From the NCBI GenBank assembly GCA_034439615.1, contig JAWXAT010000008.1, forward strand, positions 1-64,000: 64,000 nt of DNA, written 5' to 3'. The notes below the pieces were generated by a model, which had not been told where the DNA came from, did no database searches, and saw only the letters and a program-made list of their open reading frames with translations. The stretch comes from Oligoflexia bacterium. Lineage in GTDB: Bacteria > Bdellovibrionota > Bdellovibrionia > JABDDW01. Below, one piece after another: positions 1-8,172 of this stretch (positions within the stretch are counted from its first letter, which is position 1; each line of letters begins with the position of its first letter). The position numbers were made by a program, and so were the translations under genes.

Positions 1-120
1 GGTTGGGTTGGGTATTGGAATTTGGATGGATACCAAAATCAAAGTAGTCCGCTAGCGGACTCAATTCAAGTTGCGTATCGCCGTCATTGTGTAAGCGCGC
101 TTATTGCTGGCCTGTCATAA
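1..120 (+). CDS. C-terminal end of a truncated unknown protein
   Basis: An open frame enters from the left edge and stops at TAA 118-120, giving 39 residues rich in Gly, Trp, Tyr and Asn at first. Residues 16-21 read SPLADS and come from a 16-bp palindrome (46-61). The same palindrome encodes the same residues, in the same frame, in the HNH protein downstream. The start and family lie outside the window, so no function can be given. It is possible that this frame is not coding, but the shared frame of the palindrome argues mildly that it is. Confidence 0.4.
   Translation, partial: GWVGYWNLDGYQNQSSPLADSIQVAYRRHCVSALIAGLS
46..61. repeat. 16-bp perfect palindrome, copy 1
   Basis: AGTCCGCTAGCGGACT is its own reverse complement. 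An identical copy lies at 1248-1263. Both copies are followed by C and sit in an open frame that reads Ser-Pro-Leu-Ala-Asp-Ser. The centre is CTAG, a tetranucleotide that is rare in many proteobacterial genomes. No further copies were seen in the window. Confidence 0.85.
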
Positions 121-527
121 AAAGCTAACATTAAAGTTGTCATCAACATCAGTCATCACAATCATAAAAGTCAATATAATCAAATCTCGTATTAAAACCA
201 GTAATCAATCATGCAATCAATCCTGACTTCAAAAATTATCTTCAATCCTGACTTCAAAAATTAATCGCAATTTAAGAAGTTTTCATTTGCCGATGGTTTT
301 TAAGAGCTATGCGTAAGTTGTTTGTATTTTAAAAATCACAAATAAACACATTTTGTAGATCGTCATAACCCCTGTAGTAAATGTTTTTAACAATTATAGG
401 GGGCGTATGAAATTAATTTTCTTCATTAAGTGATGAACGTTTAATCGAGAAAAATTCGATTTAAAAATCCATGGTAATGTTCTTTTACGTAAGTTGCGTG
501 CAAAACTTATCGAGATGAGAGAGCTAA
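121..527. other. Intergenic region, 407 bp, A+T-rich
   Basis: No gene was found here. It holds a two-copy 25-bp tandem repeat (217-263) and a 9-bp repeat CGTAAGTTG at 312-320 and 488-496. There is also a small inverted repeat, TAAGTT (490-495) with AACTTA (504-509), about 20 bp in front of the HNH gene. The last could be an operator or a weak mRNA hairpin. No convincing promoter was identified. Confidence 0.5.
217..263. repeat. Two-copy tandem repeat, 25-bp period
   Basis: A 22-bp sequence beginning TCAATCCTGACTTC occurs at 217-238 and again, identical, at 242-263, separated by TCT. Two copies only, in non-coding DNA. It looks like a local duplication; no spacer-repeat pattern suggests CRISPR. 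Confidence 0.8.
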
Positions 528-1544
528 ATGTTCCAAGAATCTGAAATTAGAAATCTTAAGAAAATGACAAATCACGATTTACTCCTTGAGGCAAAATCTT
601 CTGTGAAAGGAGAAACCAAGAAAACTCTGTGGGTGCTTCATGTTTTGCGTGAAATTGATAGGCGTAGGGCTTATTGCGAAGGTGCCTATCCGAGTTTATT
701 TGAATTTTGCGTAAGTGAATTAAATTACTCCAGAGGTGCTGCATACCGAAGAATTAATGCTATGAGATTATTGCGAGATCTACCAGAGCTCGAGGCAAAG
801 TTTGAAGAAGGGGTTTTTGAACTCACCACACTAGCAAATGCACAAAGTTACTTTCAAGCAGTGGCTAATATTAATACGCAACATTCTAACACACTCGAGC
901 AAAGTGCGACCTATAAAATTCAACGTTTTGATTTGAATATGAAAAGAGAAGTTTTGAAAACACTAGAATCAAAATCAACACAGGAGGGTCAAGAGTATCT
1001 CGCAAGTATTTCTCCTCAAGTATTATCGAAAAAAAGTAAAAAGAAGGGGCAAGTTGATATTGAAAACCATTTACCTTTGGAGGTCAGGGAAAAACTCAAG
1101 AAATTCAAAGGCCTTATAGCTTATAAAAATAATAATCTCAAAAACATCGACGTCCTTGAAGAAGCTCTGGATTTGGCCATCAAGCAAATGGAAAAACAAG
1201 GTAAACAAAAGCAAAGAAATCCGCAGCAATTAAGGCAAAATCCAAGCAGTCCGCTAGCGGACTCCACTCAAAACATTAAACCCACCACTACTTCTAAGGT
1301 TTCTAGAACCTTGAGAAGAGTGATTTGGCAAAGAGATCAAAATCAGTGCACATTTATTGATCCACTCACAAAAAATCGATGTCCTTCGCAGCACAGGCTT
1401 GAAATTGATCACATCACACCTAAAGCATTGGGCGGCGACAATGCTTTTGAAAATCTCAGACTTCTTTGTCGCAGCCACAACACTTTTCATGCAATTCAAG
1501 TTTTTGGACAAAACCGTATGGATCATTTTCTTGGTCATTCATAG
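528..1544 (+). CDS. HNH endonuclease-domain protein
   Basis: 338 residues. The N-terminal half (about 25-110) is a helical region of the type found in front of many HNH proteins, followed by a Lys/Gln-rich linker. The C-terminal HNH nuclease domain (about 262-325) has zinc cysteines C274, C285 and C314, the catalytic D294-H295 pair, N309 and H317. The start follows a GAGAG ribosome site. The linker contains SPLADS (241-246), encoded by a 16-bp palindrome also present upstream. HNH proteins of this build are often multicopy orphan nucleases or parts of mobile DNA; nothing nearby shows a restriction or defence partner. The nuclease fold is clear, the role is not. Confidence 0.8.
   Translation: MFQESEIRNLKKMTNHDLLLEAKSSVKGETKKTLWVLHVLREIDRRRAYCEGAYPSLFEFCVSELNYSRGAAYRRINAMRLLRDLPELEAKFEEGVFELTTLANAQSYFQAVANINTQHSNTLEQSATYKIQRFDLNMKREVLKTLESKSTQEGQEYLASISPQVLSKKSKKKGQVDIENHLPLEVREKLKKFKGLIAYKNNNLKNIDVLEEALDLAIKQMEKQGKQKQRNPQQLRQNPSSPLADSTQNIKPTTTSKVSRTLRRVIWQRDQNQCTFIDPLTKNRCPSQHRLEIDHITPKALGGDNAFENLRLLCRSHNTFHAIQVFGQNRMDHFLGHS
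1248..1263. repeat. 16-bp perfect palindrome, copy 2 (inside HNH gene)
   Basis: Identical to 46-61 and in the same reading frame (SPLADS). It lies in the linker between the helical N-terminal region and the HNH domain, where a short insertion would be tolerated. Confidence 0.85.
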
Positions 1545-1644
1545 TTTAAGCTGGGTGTTGGAATAACAAATTTCTGGAAAGATAAATTCTGGAATCTGTC
1601 GTCCCGCATAGCTATCCGGTTTCAACAGCTCAGGTTAATATTAC

Positions 1645-2523
1645 CTACAGCTCTTCTTCGCCCTCAAAATCAAACTTAAAATCATCACCCTCTTGGCTGC
1701 CTTCCTCTGAAACCTCTGACCCAGCTGGCGAAGCGGCGCCATCTGCAAGTACTGGCGCTTCTCCACCTTGCCACGGAAAGTACGGGACGCGCGCTAGGGC
1801 AACATTGTACTCTTCTTCAGAAATTTTATGGCCATGGAGCATTTTGCGTAAAATAGTCTTGATGGTTTTTCGTGCAAAAGGAGTGAGTTCGTTTTTACGA
1901 AAACTCTGTGAGTATTTTTTAGGATTCGGTAGTAAAAAAGCTAAAAAAGCAGCTTGTTCTGGTCTCACTTGTGAAGGTGGTACTTTAAAATAATATTGTG
2001 CCCCTTCTTTTATTCCATAAATTTCAGGGCCAAATTCCACCACATTTAAATATATTTCTAAGATTTTAGGTTTGGTAAATATTTTTTCGATTTGAAATGC
2101 GAGATAAATTTCTTTGGCTTTTCTCAGCAAACTTTTTTCACCATTTGTGAAAACATTTTTTGCTAACTGTTGTGTAATGGTTGAAGCCCCGCGAGCAAAA
2201 CGCCCCTCATTTATATCTTTAATTACACTTTCCTTCATTTCGTCGTAATCAACGCCTTCGTGTGAATAAAACGCTGCGTCTTCTGACATAATAATAGCCC
2301 CGATAATATTTGGGCTAATTTCACTCAATTTTACATATTTAGGGCCTGACTCACAAAGCTGAACCTTATTCATTTCGGTTGTCATGCATTTTTTCAAACC
2401 GCTCGCATCGGGCAGCGATAAAAAAACAGCAGCAAGGGTAATGATCATTAGACCGCCAATACAAACGGCGGCGACTCCAATGGCGGCAAATGATCTAATC
2501 ACAGCATTCTTAGTTAAATTCAT
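1645..2523 (-). CDS. mtgA: Monofunctional peptidoglycan transglycosylase
   Basis: 292 residues from the ATG at 2523. It polymerises lipid II into glycan strands at the inner membrane. A single membrane anchor (about 10-36) precedes a GT51 domain with the SED motif at 80-82 (catalytic Glu81 and its Phe neighbour), RGASTITQQL at 111-120 and the EIYLNVVEFG region. No transpeptidase domain follows; the acidic Gly/Glu tail ends the protein. A longer frame starting at 2604 is possible, but it would cross the ribosome site and start of the divergent lipoprotein gene, and its extra 27 residues do not resemble a GT51 leader. Confidence 0.9.
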   Translation of the reverse strand: MNLTKNAVIRSFAAIGVAAVCIGGLMIITLAAVFLSLPDASGLKKCMTTEMNKVQLCESGPKYVKLSEISPNIIGAIIMSEDAAFYSHEGVDYDEMKESVIKDINEGRFARGASTITQQLAKNVFTNGEKSLLRKAKEIYLAFQIEKIFTKPKILEIYLNVVEFGPEIYGIKEGAQYYFKVPPSQVRPEQAAFLAFLLPNPKKYSQSFRKNELTPFARKTIKTILRKMLHGHKISEEEYNVALARVPYFPWQGGEAPVLADGAASPAGSEVSEEGSQEGDDFKFDFEGEEEL

Positions 2524-2578
2524 ATGACATTTTAACCTAATCCATTGAAATAAGACATCAACAATGCCATTTTGGGGC

Positions 2579-2593
2579 CACCTTTTGGAGGTG
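2579..2593 (+). promoter_or_regulatory. Small hairpin covering the ribosome site of the BMP gene
   Basis: CACCT (2579-2583) pairs with AGGTG (2589-2593) around a TTTGG loop. The 3' arm is part of the GGAGG ribosome site for the ATG at 2596. Five base pairs is weak, so any effect on translation is a guess. Confidence 0.25.
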
Positions 2594-2595
2594 TT

Positions 2596-3684
2596 ATGGC
2601 TCAAATATTTAAGTGTGTTTTAAGTATAATATTATGTGTGGCCGTTACGCCAGCATGCACCAAGAAAAAAGAAGAAAGCGTTTCAAAAAGCGGAATCAAA
2701 ATCGGACTAGTTTTAGACAAAGGTGGAAAAGACGATAAGAGTTTTAACGCTGCTGCTTATAAAGGAGCAACGCAAGCGGTAAAAGATTTCGGAATCGAAG
2801 TAAAGACCATCGAAAGTCCTGATGACACAGCCTATGAGCCAGCCATTCGTACACTTGCAGAACGTGGATATAATTTGATTATAACTGTTGGCTTCTCGCA
2901 GGCCGATGCACTCAAAAAAATCTCACCACTATTTCCTAAAACACATTTTGCAATTGTTGATTCAGTAGTTGATGTTCCAAACGTTGCAAGCCTTGTATTT
3001 GCAGAACACGAAGGCAGTTTTTTAGTGGGTTACATAGCTGGGCTACATACAAAATCAAACGTTGTTGGTTTTGTTGGCGGAATGGACGTAGATCTTATCA
3101 AGCGTTTTGAATTGGGTTTTCGTGAAGGTGTTATTTACGCTAATCCAAAAGCAAAAATTCTCGCCAATTATGTGGGTGTAACAAGTGATGCTTGGATGAA
3201 TCCGACTAAGGGTAAAGAGCTGGCACTTTCACAAATCGGTCAAAAAGCTGATGTCATCTTCACCGCTGCAGGAGCCACCAATACAGGAGTGTTTGACGCC
3301 ATTGAAGAAAAAAACAAACTCGCTATTGGTGTCGATAGCAATCAGAATTGGGTCAAGCCAGGTAAAATTCTTACAAGTATGCTCAAACGTGTCGATGTGG
3401 CCGTTTACAATATTATTATGGCAGAAAAAGAAGGTCGTTTTATGTGGGGAAACAAATATTTTGGTTTGGCTGATAAGGGAGTTGACTATGCCCTGGATCA
3501 GTATAATGAAAGTCTTATTCCCGTGGAGATGCGCACCAAGATTGAGAAGGTTAGAGGTGACATCTTAAGCGGTAAAATCACAGTGGCTGATTATTATATT
3601 ACGAGGAAGCTATGCCCGAGTTCGCCCTTCAAATGCGACAAATCTCCAAGACGTACGGAGCACTCCGGGCGAACGACTCAATAA
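2596..3684 (+). CDS. BMP-family nucleoside-binding lipoprotein of an ABC importer
   Basis: 362 residues. It is the extracytoplasmic substrate-binding component of a nucleoside-type ABC importer (BmpA/Med/NupN family). A signal peptide ends in TPAC, so Cys21 is the likely lipidated residue, although the lipobox is weak. The mature part has the family motifs DKGGKDDKSFN and YNLIITVGF, and residues to about 345 match a two-lobed binding protein. The ATG at 2596 is preferred over an upstream ATG at 2572 because GGAGG lies six bases before it. The last 73 bases overlap the ATPase gene, so the ~20-residue tail is translated from sequence that also encodes the ATPase N terminus. The ligand is probably a purine or other nucleoside. 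Confidence 0.85.
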   Translation: MAQIFKCVLSIILCVAVTPACTKKKEESVSKSGIKIGLVLDKGGKDDKSFNAAAYKGATQAVKDFGIEVKTIESPDDTAYEPAIRTLAERGYNLIITVGFSQADALKKISPLFPKTHFAIVDSVVDVPNVASLVFAEHEGSFLVGYIAGLHTKSNVVGFVGGMDVDLIKRFELGFREGVIYANPKAKILANYVGVTSDAWMNPTKGKELALSQIGQKADVIFTAAGATNTGVFDAIEEKNKLAIGVDSNQNWVKPGKILTSMLKRVDVAVYNIIMAEKEGRFMWGNKYFGLADKGVDYALDQYNESLIPVEMRTKIEKVRGDILSGKITVADYYITRKLCPSSPFKCDKSPRRTEHSGRTTQ

Positions 3685-5120
3685 ATTTTAGCGTTAGACC
3701 CGGTACTATTCATGCTATCGCCGGAGAAAACGGTGCTGGCAAATCTACTTTAATGAAAATTCTTTTCGGGCTCATTGAGCCTGATGATTCTTCTTCTGAA
3801 ATATTCATCAACGATAAAAAAATGAAGTTTTTTTCACCCCTTGATGCGATTGCCGCTGATATCGGAATGGTTCAGCAGCATTTTGCTTTGGCTGGCCCAC
3901 TTTCAGCTCTCGATAATATCATATTGGGTGATGAGCCTACAAATGGTGGGTTCATAGACCGCGCACAAGCACAGCTTATTCTTGAAGCCCTTGCGGGTGA
4001 GCAGCTCTCAGTACCTTGGCATAAACCTGCAGAGGATTTATCAGTTGGCTTGCAACAGCGTCTTGAAATTTTAAAACTTCTATTTAGAAAAGCTTCGATT
4101 TTAATTCTTGATGAACCCACCGCTGTTTTAACTCCACAAGAAGTTGAAACATTTTTCTCACTTTTACGACGTCTTAAGAGTGAGGGAAAAACGATTATTA
4201 TCATAACCCACAAACTTCATGAAATTCTCACGCTTTGTGATGATGTGACGGTGCTGAGGCATGGGCGAGTCACCGGAAGTTTTTCAGTTAAAGGTTTAAC
4301 AAAAGAAAAACTCATTCAAGCAATGATTGGTCGAGAGATTTCTTTGCTGCAAAAAAAACGAACTCAACTGGGTGCACACTTAGTTGAAATTAAAGGTATC
4401 TCGCTTCATGAAAAAACAGTGGGCTCACTTAATGATCTTAGTCTCACGTTAAGTCATGGCGAAATTGTAGGTATCGCGGGTGTAGAGGGCAATGGCCAAC
4501 AAGCTTTGGTGGCGAGTCTTTTGGGTTTGGGATCTTATGAGGGAACAATATTTTACAAACAAAAACCTTTGCCAAAAGTCACCGCAGAGATTCGAAACAA
4601 ACTTAATTTTGGTTTAATCTCAGAAGATCGGCAAACCCAATCACTGTGGCTCGATGCCTCAGTTTCAGATAATTGTTCTATTGGTTTTACTAATAAATTT
4701 TCACGATATGGTTTATTAAATGGCAAAGGCATGAAAACCCACGCTGAAGAAGCCCTCTCTCATTACGAAGTGAAAATGAGTGGTGTTGGTCAAAAAGTAA
4801 AATCACTTAGTGGTGGTAATCAACAAAAAATCGTTGTCGCCAGAGAAGTAAATGCTCGAAAACCAGAATTCCTCATTGCCAGTCAACCCACAAGAGGTGT
4901 TGATGTTGGGGCGATTGAATTTATTCATCAGCAACTTTTAAAACTTCAAGAATCAGGCGCAGCGATATTACTTATCTCATCAGAGCTAGAAGAGCTTTGT
5001 GCATTGAGTGATCGCATTGTTGTATTTTTTGAAGGCCGTAACGTCGCAGAATTTTCTGGCCCAAAATATGATCTTCAAAAAATCGGAATGGCAATGACAG
5101 GTGGTGTGAATCATGCGTAA
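3612..5120 (+). CDS. nupO: Nucleoside-type ABC importer, tandem ATPase
   Basis: 502 residues with two ABC domains. The first has Walker A GENGAGKST (38-46), a signature variant LSVGLQQR and Walker B ILILDEP. The second (about 255-500) has a degenerate Walker A (GVEGNGQQ), a perfect signature LSGGNQQ and no classical DE pair after FLIASQP. This asymmetry is normal for the NupO/RbsA/MglA type. The start at 3612 has GAGGA five bases upstream and is needed to complete the first beta strand, so the 73-base overlap with the lipoprotein gene looks real and implies translational coupling. The ATPase energises the two permeases encoded next. Confidence 0.9.
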   Translation: MPEFALQMRQISKTYGALRANDSINFSVRPGTIHAIAGENGAGKSTLMKILFGLIEPDDSSSEIFINDKKMKFFSPLDAIAADIGMVQQHFALAGPLSALDNIILGDEPTNGGFIDRAQAQLILEALAGEQLSVPWHKPAEDLSVGLQQRLEILKLLFRKASILILDEPTAVLTPQEVETFFSLLRRLKSEGKTIIIITHKLHEILTLCDDVTVLRHGRVTGSFSVKGLTKEKLIQAMIGREISLLQKKRTQLGAHLVEIKGISLHEKTVGSLNDLSLTLSHGEIVGIAGVEGNGQQALVASLLGLGSYEGTIFYKQKPLPKVTAEIRNKLNFGLISEDRQTQSLWLDASVSDNCSIGFTNKFSRYGLLNGKGMKTHAEEALSHYEVKMSGVGQKVKSLSGGNQQKIVVAREVNARKPEFLIASQPTRGVDVGAIEFIHQQLLKLQESGAAILLISSELEELCALSDRIVVFFEGRNVAEFSGPKYDLQKIGMAMTGGVNHA

Positions 5121-6174
5121 AGCATTACCACTTGGTTTTACAAATTTCTTATTAACACTATTTAGTATCACCCTCGGGCTCATATGTTGTTTAGCCATTG
5201 TAGCACTTATAGGTGAAAACCCTCTACGCGTTCTAGAAATCTTATTCACGGGAGCTTTTGGAAGTGTAACAAACATTGGCTACACACTTTTTTATGCAAC
5301 ACCTCTCATTTTTACGGGGCTATCTGTCGCTGTGGCCTTTCACTGCGGTCTTTTTAATATCGGTGCTGAAGGCCAACTCTATATTGGAGCTTTATTACTA
5401 ACGACTGTTGGAATTTTGGTTCCTGACTATCCTGTGATTTCGCCTTTTCTTGGAATCTGCGTTGCCTTTTTAGGTGGAGCGCTTTGGGGTGGCCTTGCTG
5501 GTTGGCTTAAAGCATATCGTGGAAGTCATGAAGTAATTGTGACCATCATGCTCAACTTTATCTCCTATTCGATTTGTGGTTTTGCCATCATGAATTTATT
5601 TAAAAATACTGAAACTCAAAATCCTGAAAGTAAAGAAGTCGGAGTAAATTACCTTATTGGTGGGTTAGGCGATATTTCTCAAGTATCCCCGGTTAATTCA
5701 GCTTTTTTTCTAGCCTTACTAGTAGCTTTTGCGGTTTGGATTATTCTTTTTAAAACAAAGTGGGGTTTTGAATTGCGACTTTCTGGTTCTGCCCCTGAAA
5801 CCGCAATGCGTGCAGGTATTAATGTGAAGCGCAGAGTATTAGAGGCCATGTTTATCAGTGGAGGCCTTGCCGGTCTTGTGGCTGTAAATGAAATCTTAGG
5901 TTTTGCACATAAATTTAAAGATCAATTCTCAATTGGTTATGGTTTTACGGGTATTGCTGTTGCACTTCTTGGTCGTAATCGTCCGTTGGGAATCGTAGCT
6001 GCAGCGCTATTATTCGGCGCAATTCAAAAAGGATCATTAGAGCTTGAAATCGACACAGAAAAAATCACTCGTGATCTTTCAGGAGTAATGCTCGCCTTTA
6101 TTATTTTATTTGTGGCAAGTGAGAGTTTTTGGCGCTCAAAAATTAAGTTTCTCCGAAAGCGAGAGCAAATATGA
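5113..6174 (+). CDS. nupP: Nucleoside-type ABC importer permease 1
   Basis: 353 residues, almost wholly hydrophobic, with about ten membrane segments. Features such as GLSVAVAFHCGLFNIGAEGQ match the BPD_transp_2 permease family (NupP/YufP, related to RbsC). It overlaps the ATPase gene by eight bases and the next permease by four (ATGA). It should form a heterodimeric channel with the product of the next gene. Confidence 0.88.
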   Translation: MRKALPLGFTNFLLTLFSITLGLICCLAIVALIGENPLRVLEILFTGAFGSVTNIGYTLFYATPLIFTGLSVAVAFHCGLFNIGAEGQLYIGALLLTTVGILVPDYPVISPFLGICVAFLGGALWGGLAGWLKAYRGSHEVIVTIMLNFISYSICGFAIMNLFKNTETQNPESKEVGVNYLIGGLGDISQVSPVNSAFFLALLVAFAVWIILFKTKWGFELRLSGSAPETAMRAGINVKRRVLEAMFISGGLAGLVAVNEILGFAHKFKDQFSIGYGFTGIAVALLGRNRPLGIVAAALLFGAIQKGSLELEIDTEKITRDLSGVMLAFIILFVASESFWRSKIKFLRKREQI

Positions 6175-7052
6175 TTTGGTTTCAAGAGTGGATCCTCTCA
6201 GGCTTAAGACTTTCTCTGCCATTAATTTTTGCAGCTTATGGCGGAATGCTCAGCGAACGTGCTGGGGTTTCAAACATTGCACTTGAGGGCTACTTACTAG
6301 CAAGTGCATTTGCAGCCGCAGCAACAATGGCTGTGACACACTCACTTCCGCTAAGTTTTGCGATGGGTGTATTTGGTGCGCTTATGGTGGGGCTTGTATT
6401 TTGCTTTTTCACAATTAAAGCACGTGCTGATCAAATAATAACGGGCATGGCTGTAAATCTCTTTGTGGCGGGGCTACTCCCGGTTCTTTCCAAAGCATTT
6501 TTTGAAGTTTCAGGGCAAACACCCTCATTACCTGTAAATGAACGCATTATTAGTGTTTGGCCATTTGCTATTGCCGCAATAATAGTTGTGATTTGTGTGG
6601 CATTTTATTTTTCAAAAACAGTTTTAGGTTTACGTGTATGGGCTGCTGGAGAAAACCCGCAAGCGCTTCGTACTCAAGGTGTAAGTGTGGACTTCACTCG
6701 CTTTAAATCAATCATGCTTGGTGCCGCAATCGCATCAATCGGCGGGATTTATTTATCAATTGGTGCGGGCAGTGGTTACACGCGAAATATGAGCGCCGGA
6801 CGAGGATACATTGCCCTTGCGGCACTAATTTTTGGAAGATGGAAGCCATGGCCAACTTTTTTGGGCTGTCTACTTTTTGGTATCGCTGATGCTTTGCAAA
6901 TTCAACTTCAAAGTGTGCCACTCTTACCAAATGATCAGCCGCTACCTACACAATTTGTGCAGGCCTTACCCTATGTAGTCACACTTTTATTTTTGGCAGG
7001 TTTTATGGGACGCGCTCGGCCCCCTGGGGCGATAAATCAGCCAACTCTTTAA
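6171..7052 (+). CDS. nupQ: Nucleoside-type ABC importer permease 2
   Basis: 293 residues with eight to nine membrane segments, BPD_transp_2 family (NupQ/YufQ type). The motif ERAGVSNIALEGYLLASAF near the N terminus is characteristic of this partner. It is the last gene of the importer operon (lipoprotein, ATPase, permease, permease). Its final 50 bases overlap, on the opposite strand, the 3' end of a secreted-protein gene, so there is no room for a separate terminator between them. Confidence 0.88.
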   Translation: MIWFQEWILSGLRLSLPLIFAAYGGMLSERAGVSNIALEGYLLASAFAAAATMAVTHSLPLSFAMGVFGALMVGLVFCFFTIKARADQIITGMAVNLFVAGLLPVLSKAFFEVSGQTPSLPVNERIISVWPFAIAAIIVVICVAFYFSKTVLGLRVWAAGENPQALRTQGVSVDFTRFKSIMLGAAIASIGGIYLSIGAGSGYTRNMSAGRGYIALAALIFGRWKPWPTFLGCLLFGIADALQIQLQSVPLLPNDQPLPTQFVQALPYVVTLLFLAGFMGRARPPGAINQPTL

Positions 7053-8172
7053 TGCGCATGATTTCTGCTTCAATTTCTTTTTTCGTTAATGGCTTAATAA
7101 TATTCTCACCAGCTAGTTTTTTAATTCGAAGACCAAGGCGTATTTTTTCTAATTTCGAAAGTTTTAATTTTTTAACAGCTGTGAGAAATGTTTCTGGGAG
7201 TCGTGTAAAGTGATGTGAATTAAAATTTTCAAGAGATGAGTATTTATCAATTACCGGTCTACCGCCTAAGCCTCGAATTACTCTGTCAAGCCTATCAATT
7301 TTTGGATTCTCCAATGTGCCATTTGATCTGCCCACGAGTGTGTCGCCAATGTCGGTGGTGATTTCATCCCAATAGGCGCTAAATGAATCGCGAGCAACTT
7401 TAAGTGATTCGGGTATATGTTTTATTACTTCGGAGTCAGCACTGAGGGCTTCTACAAATTTTGCATAGCTGACGAGCCGTTTAAAAAATTTAGGTGAAAT
7501 AAAAAATGCACCCAATAGATGTTCTTGAAAGCGGTCATGATATAAATAAAAACTTCTTGAAGCTAAAATAATGTGGCCGTTCACAAAATTTTCAAAGAAA
7601 AGATGGTTGGAGTATTTTTGATCTTCTATGGTGATTTTATCTGAAGGTAAATCTATAAAACGTGGCCCGACTAGAAATTTTTTATCGATGAGCGAATTAA
7701 TAATTTTGTTCTGAAGTGGTGCGTTGGGCATAATTATTTTTAAGTCATTTGCATAAATACCGAGTAGAGACATTAACGCCGGGTTTTTAAGTGTAAATGG
7801 CCAAATTGCATAATTCTTATTATGAGAAATAAGCCATTGCATGCTTTCTAAAGATGTTCGATTAAGCATGTCAGGAGGCGCTATGGTGAAGTCTTTTATA
7901 TCAGCTGGTACAAAATCTGGATTCCATTTAATTTCTAGAATGAAATGACCTTCACCCATCAATGAAGGTAATGCGACCCAATTAACTGTAGAATGATAGG
8001 CGTGATGCAATCTTGTTGAATTGAGAACTTCTTCACGTTGTGAAAGAAGTAAAAGCTTAAGTTCGCAATTTGCAAAACTTTGCTGTGGTGCAAACGCAAT
8101 CAACATCAATGACAAAGTGATTGCCTTAAATATGCTCGATTTAATAAATTGCACATACTTAAAAGTAATCAT
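7003..8172 (-). CDS. Secreted protein of unknown family, paralogue A
   Basis: 389 residues with a clear Sec signal peptide (hydrophobic core about 15-30, cleavage after SFA). Its mature part is clearly homologous to the upstream gene's product. Shared blocks include GPRFID, LAS, EHLLG, ISPK.F.RLV.YAKFV and FS.YWDE, and a Lys-rich helical end with ENI.KPLT. No catalytic signature of a known enzyme was recognised. The ATG overlaps the TGA of the upstream paralogue by one base (TGATG), so the two are co-translated. The 3' end overlaps the convergent permease gene by 50 bases. Likely periplasmic or exported; function unknown. Confidence 0.8.
   Translation of the reverse strand: MITFKYVQFIKSSIFKAITLSLMLIAFAPQQSFANCELKLLLLSQREEVLNSTRLHHAYHSTVNWVALPSLMGEGHFILEIKWNPDFVPADIKDFTIAPPDMLNRTSLESMQWLISHNKNYAIWPFTLKNPALMSLLGIYANDLKIIMPNAPLQNKIINSLIDKKFLVGPRFIDLPSDKITIEDQKYSNHLFFENFVNGHIILASRSFYLYHDRFQEHLLGAFFISPKFFKRLVSYAKFVEALSADSEVIKHIPESLKVARDSFSAYWDEITTDIGDTLVGRSNGTLENPKIDRLDRVIRGLGGRPVIDKYSSLENFNSHHFTRLPETFLTAVKKLKLSKLEKIRLGLRIKKLAGENIIKPLTKKEIEAEIMRIKELADLSPQGAERVP

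Noticed and set aside
217-263. Possible CRISPR repeats
   Set aside because: Only two copies with a three-base separation, no spacers and no cas genes in the window.
2524-2604. N-terminal extension of the transglycosylase
   Set aside because: It would overlap the ribosome site and start of the divergent lipoprotein gene, and the ATG at 2523 gives a normal anchor.
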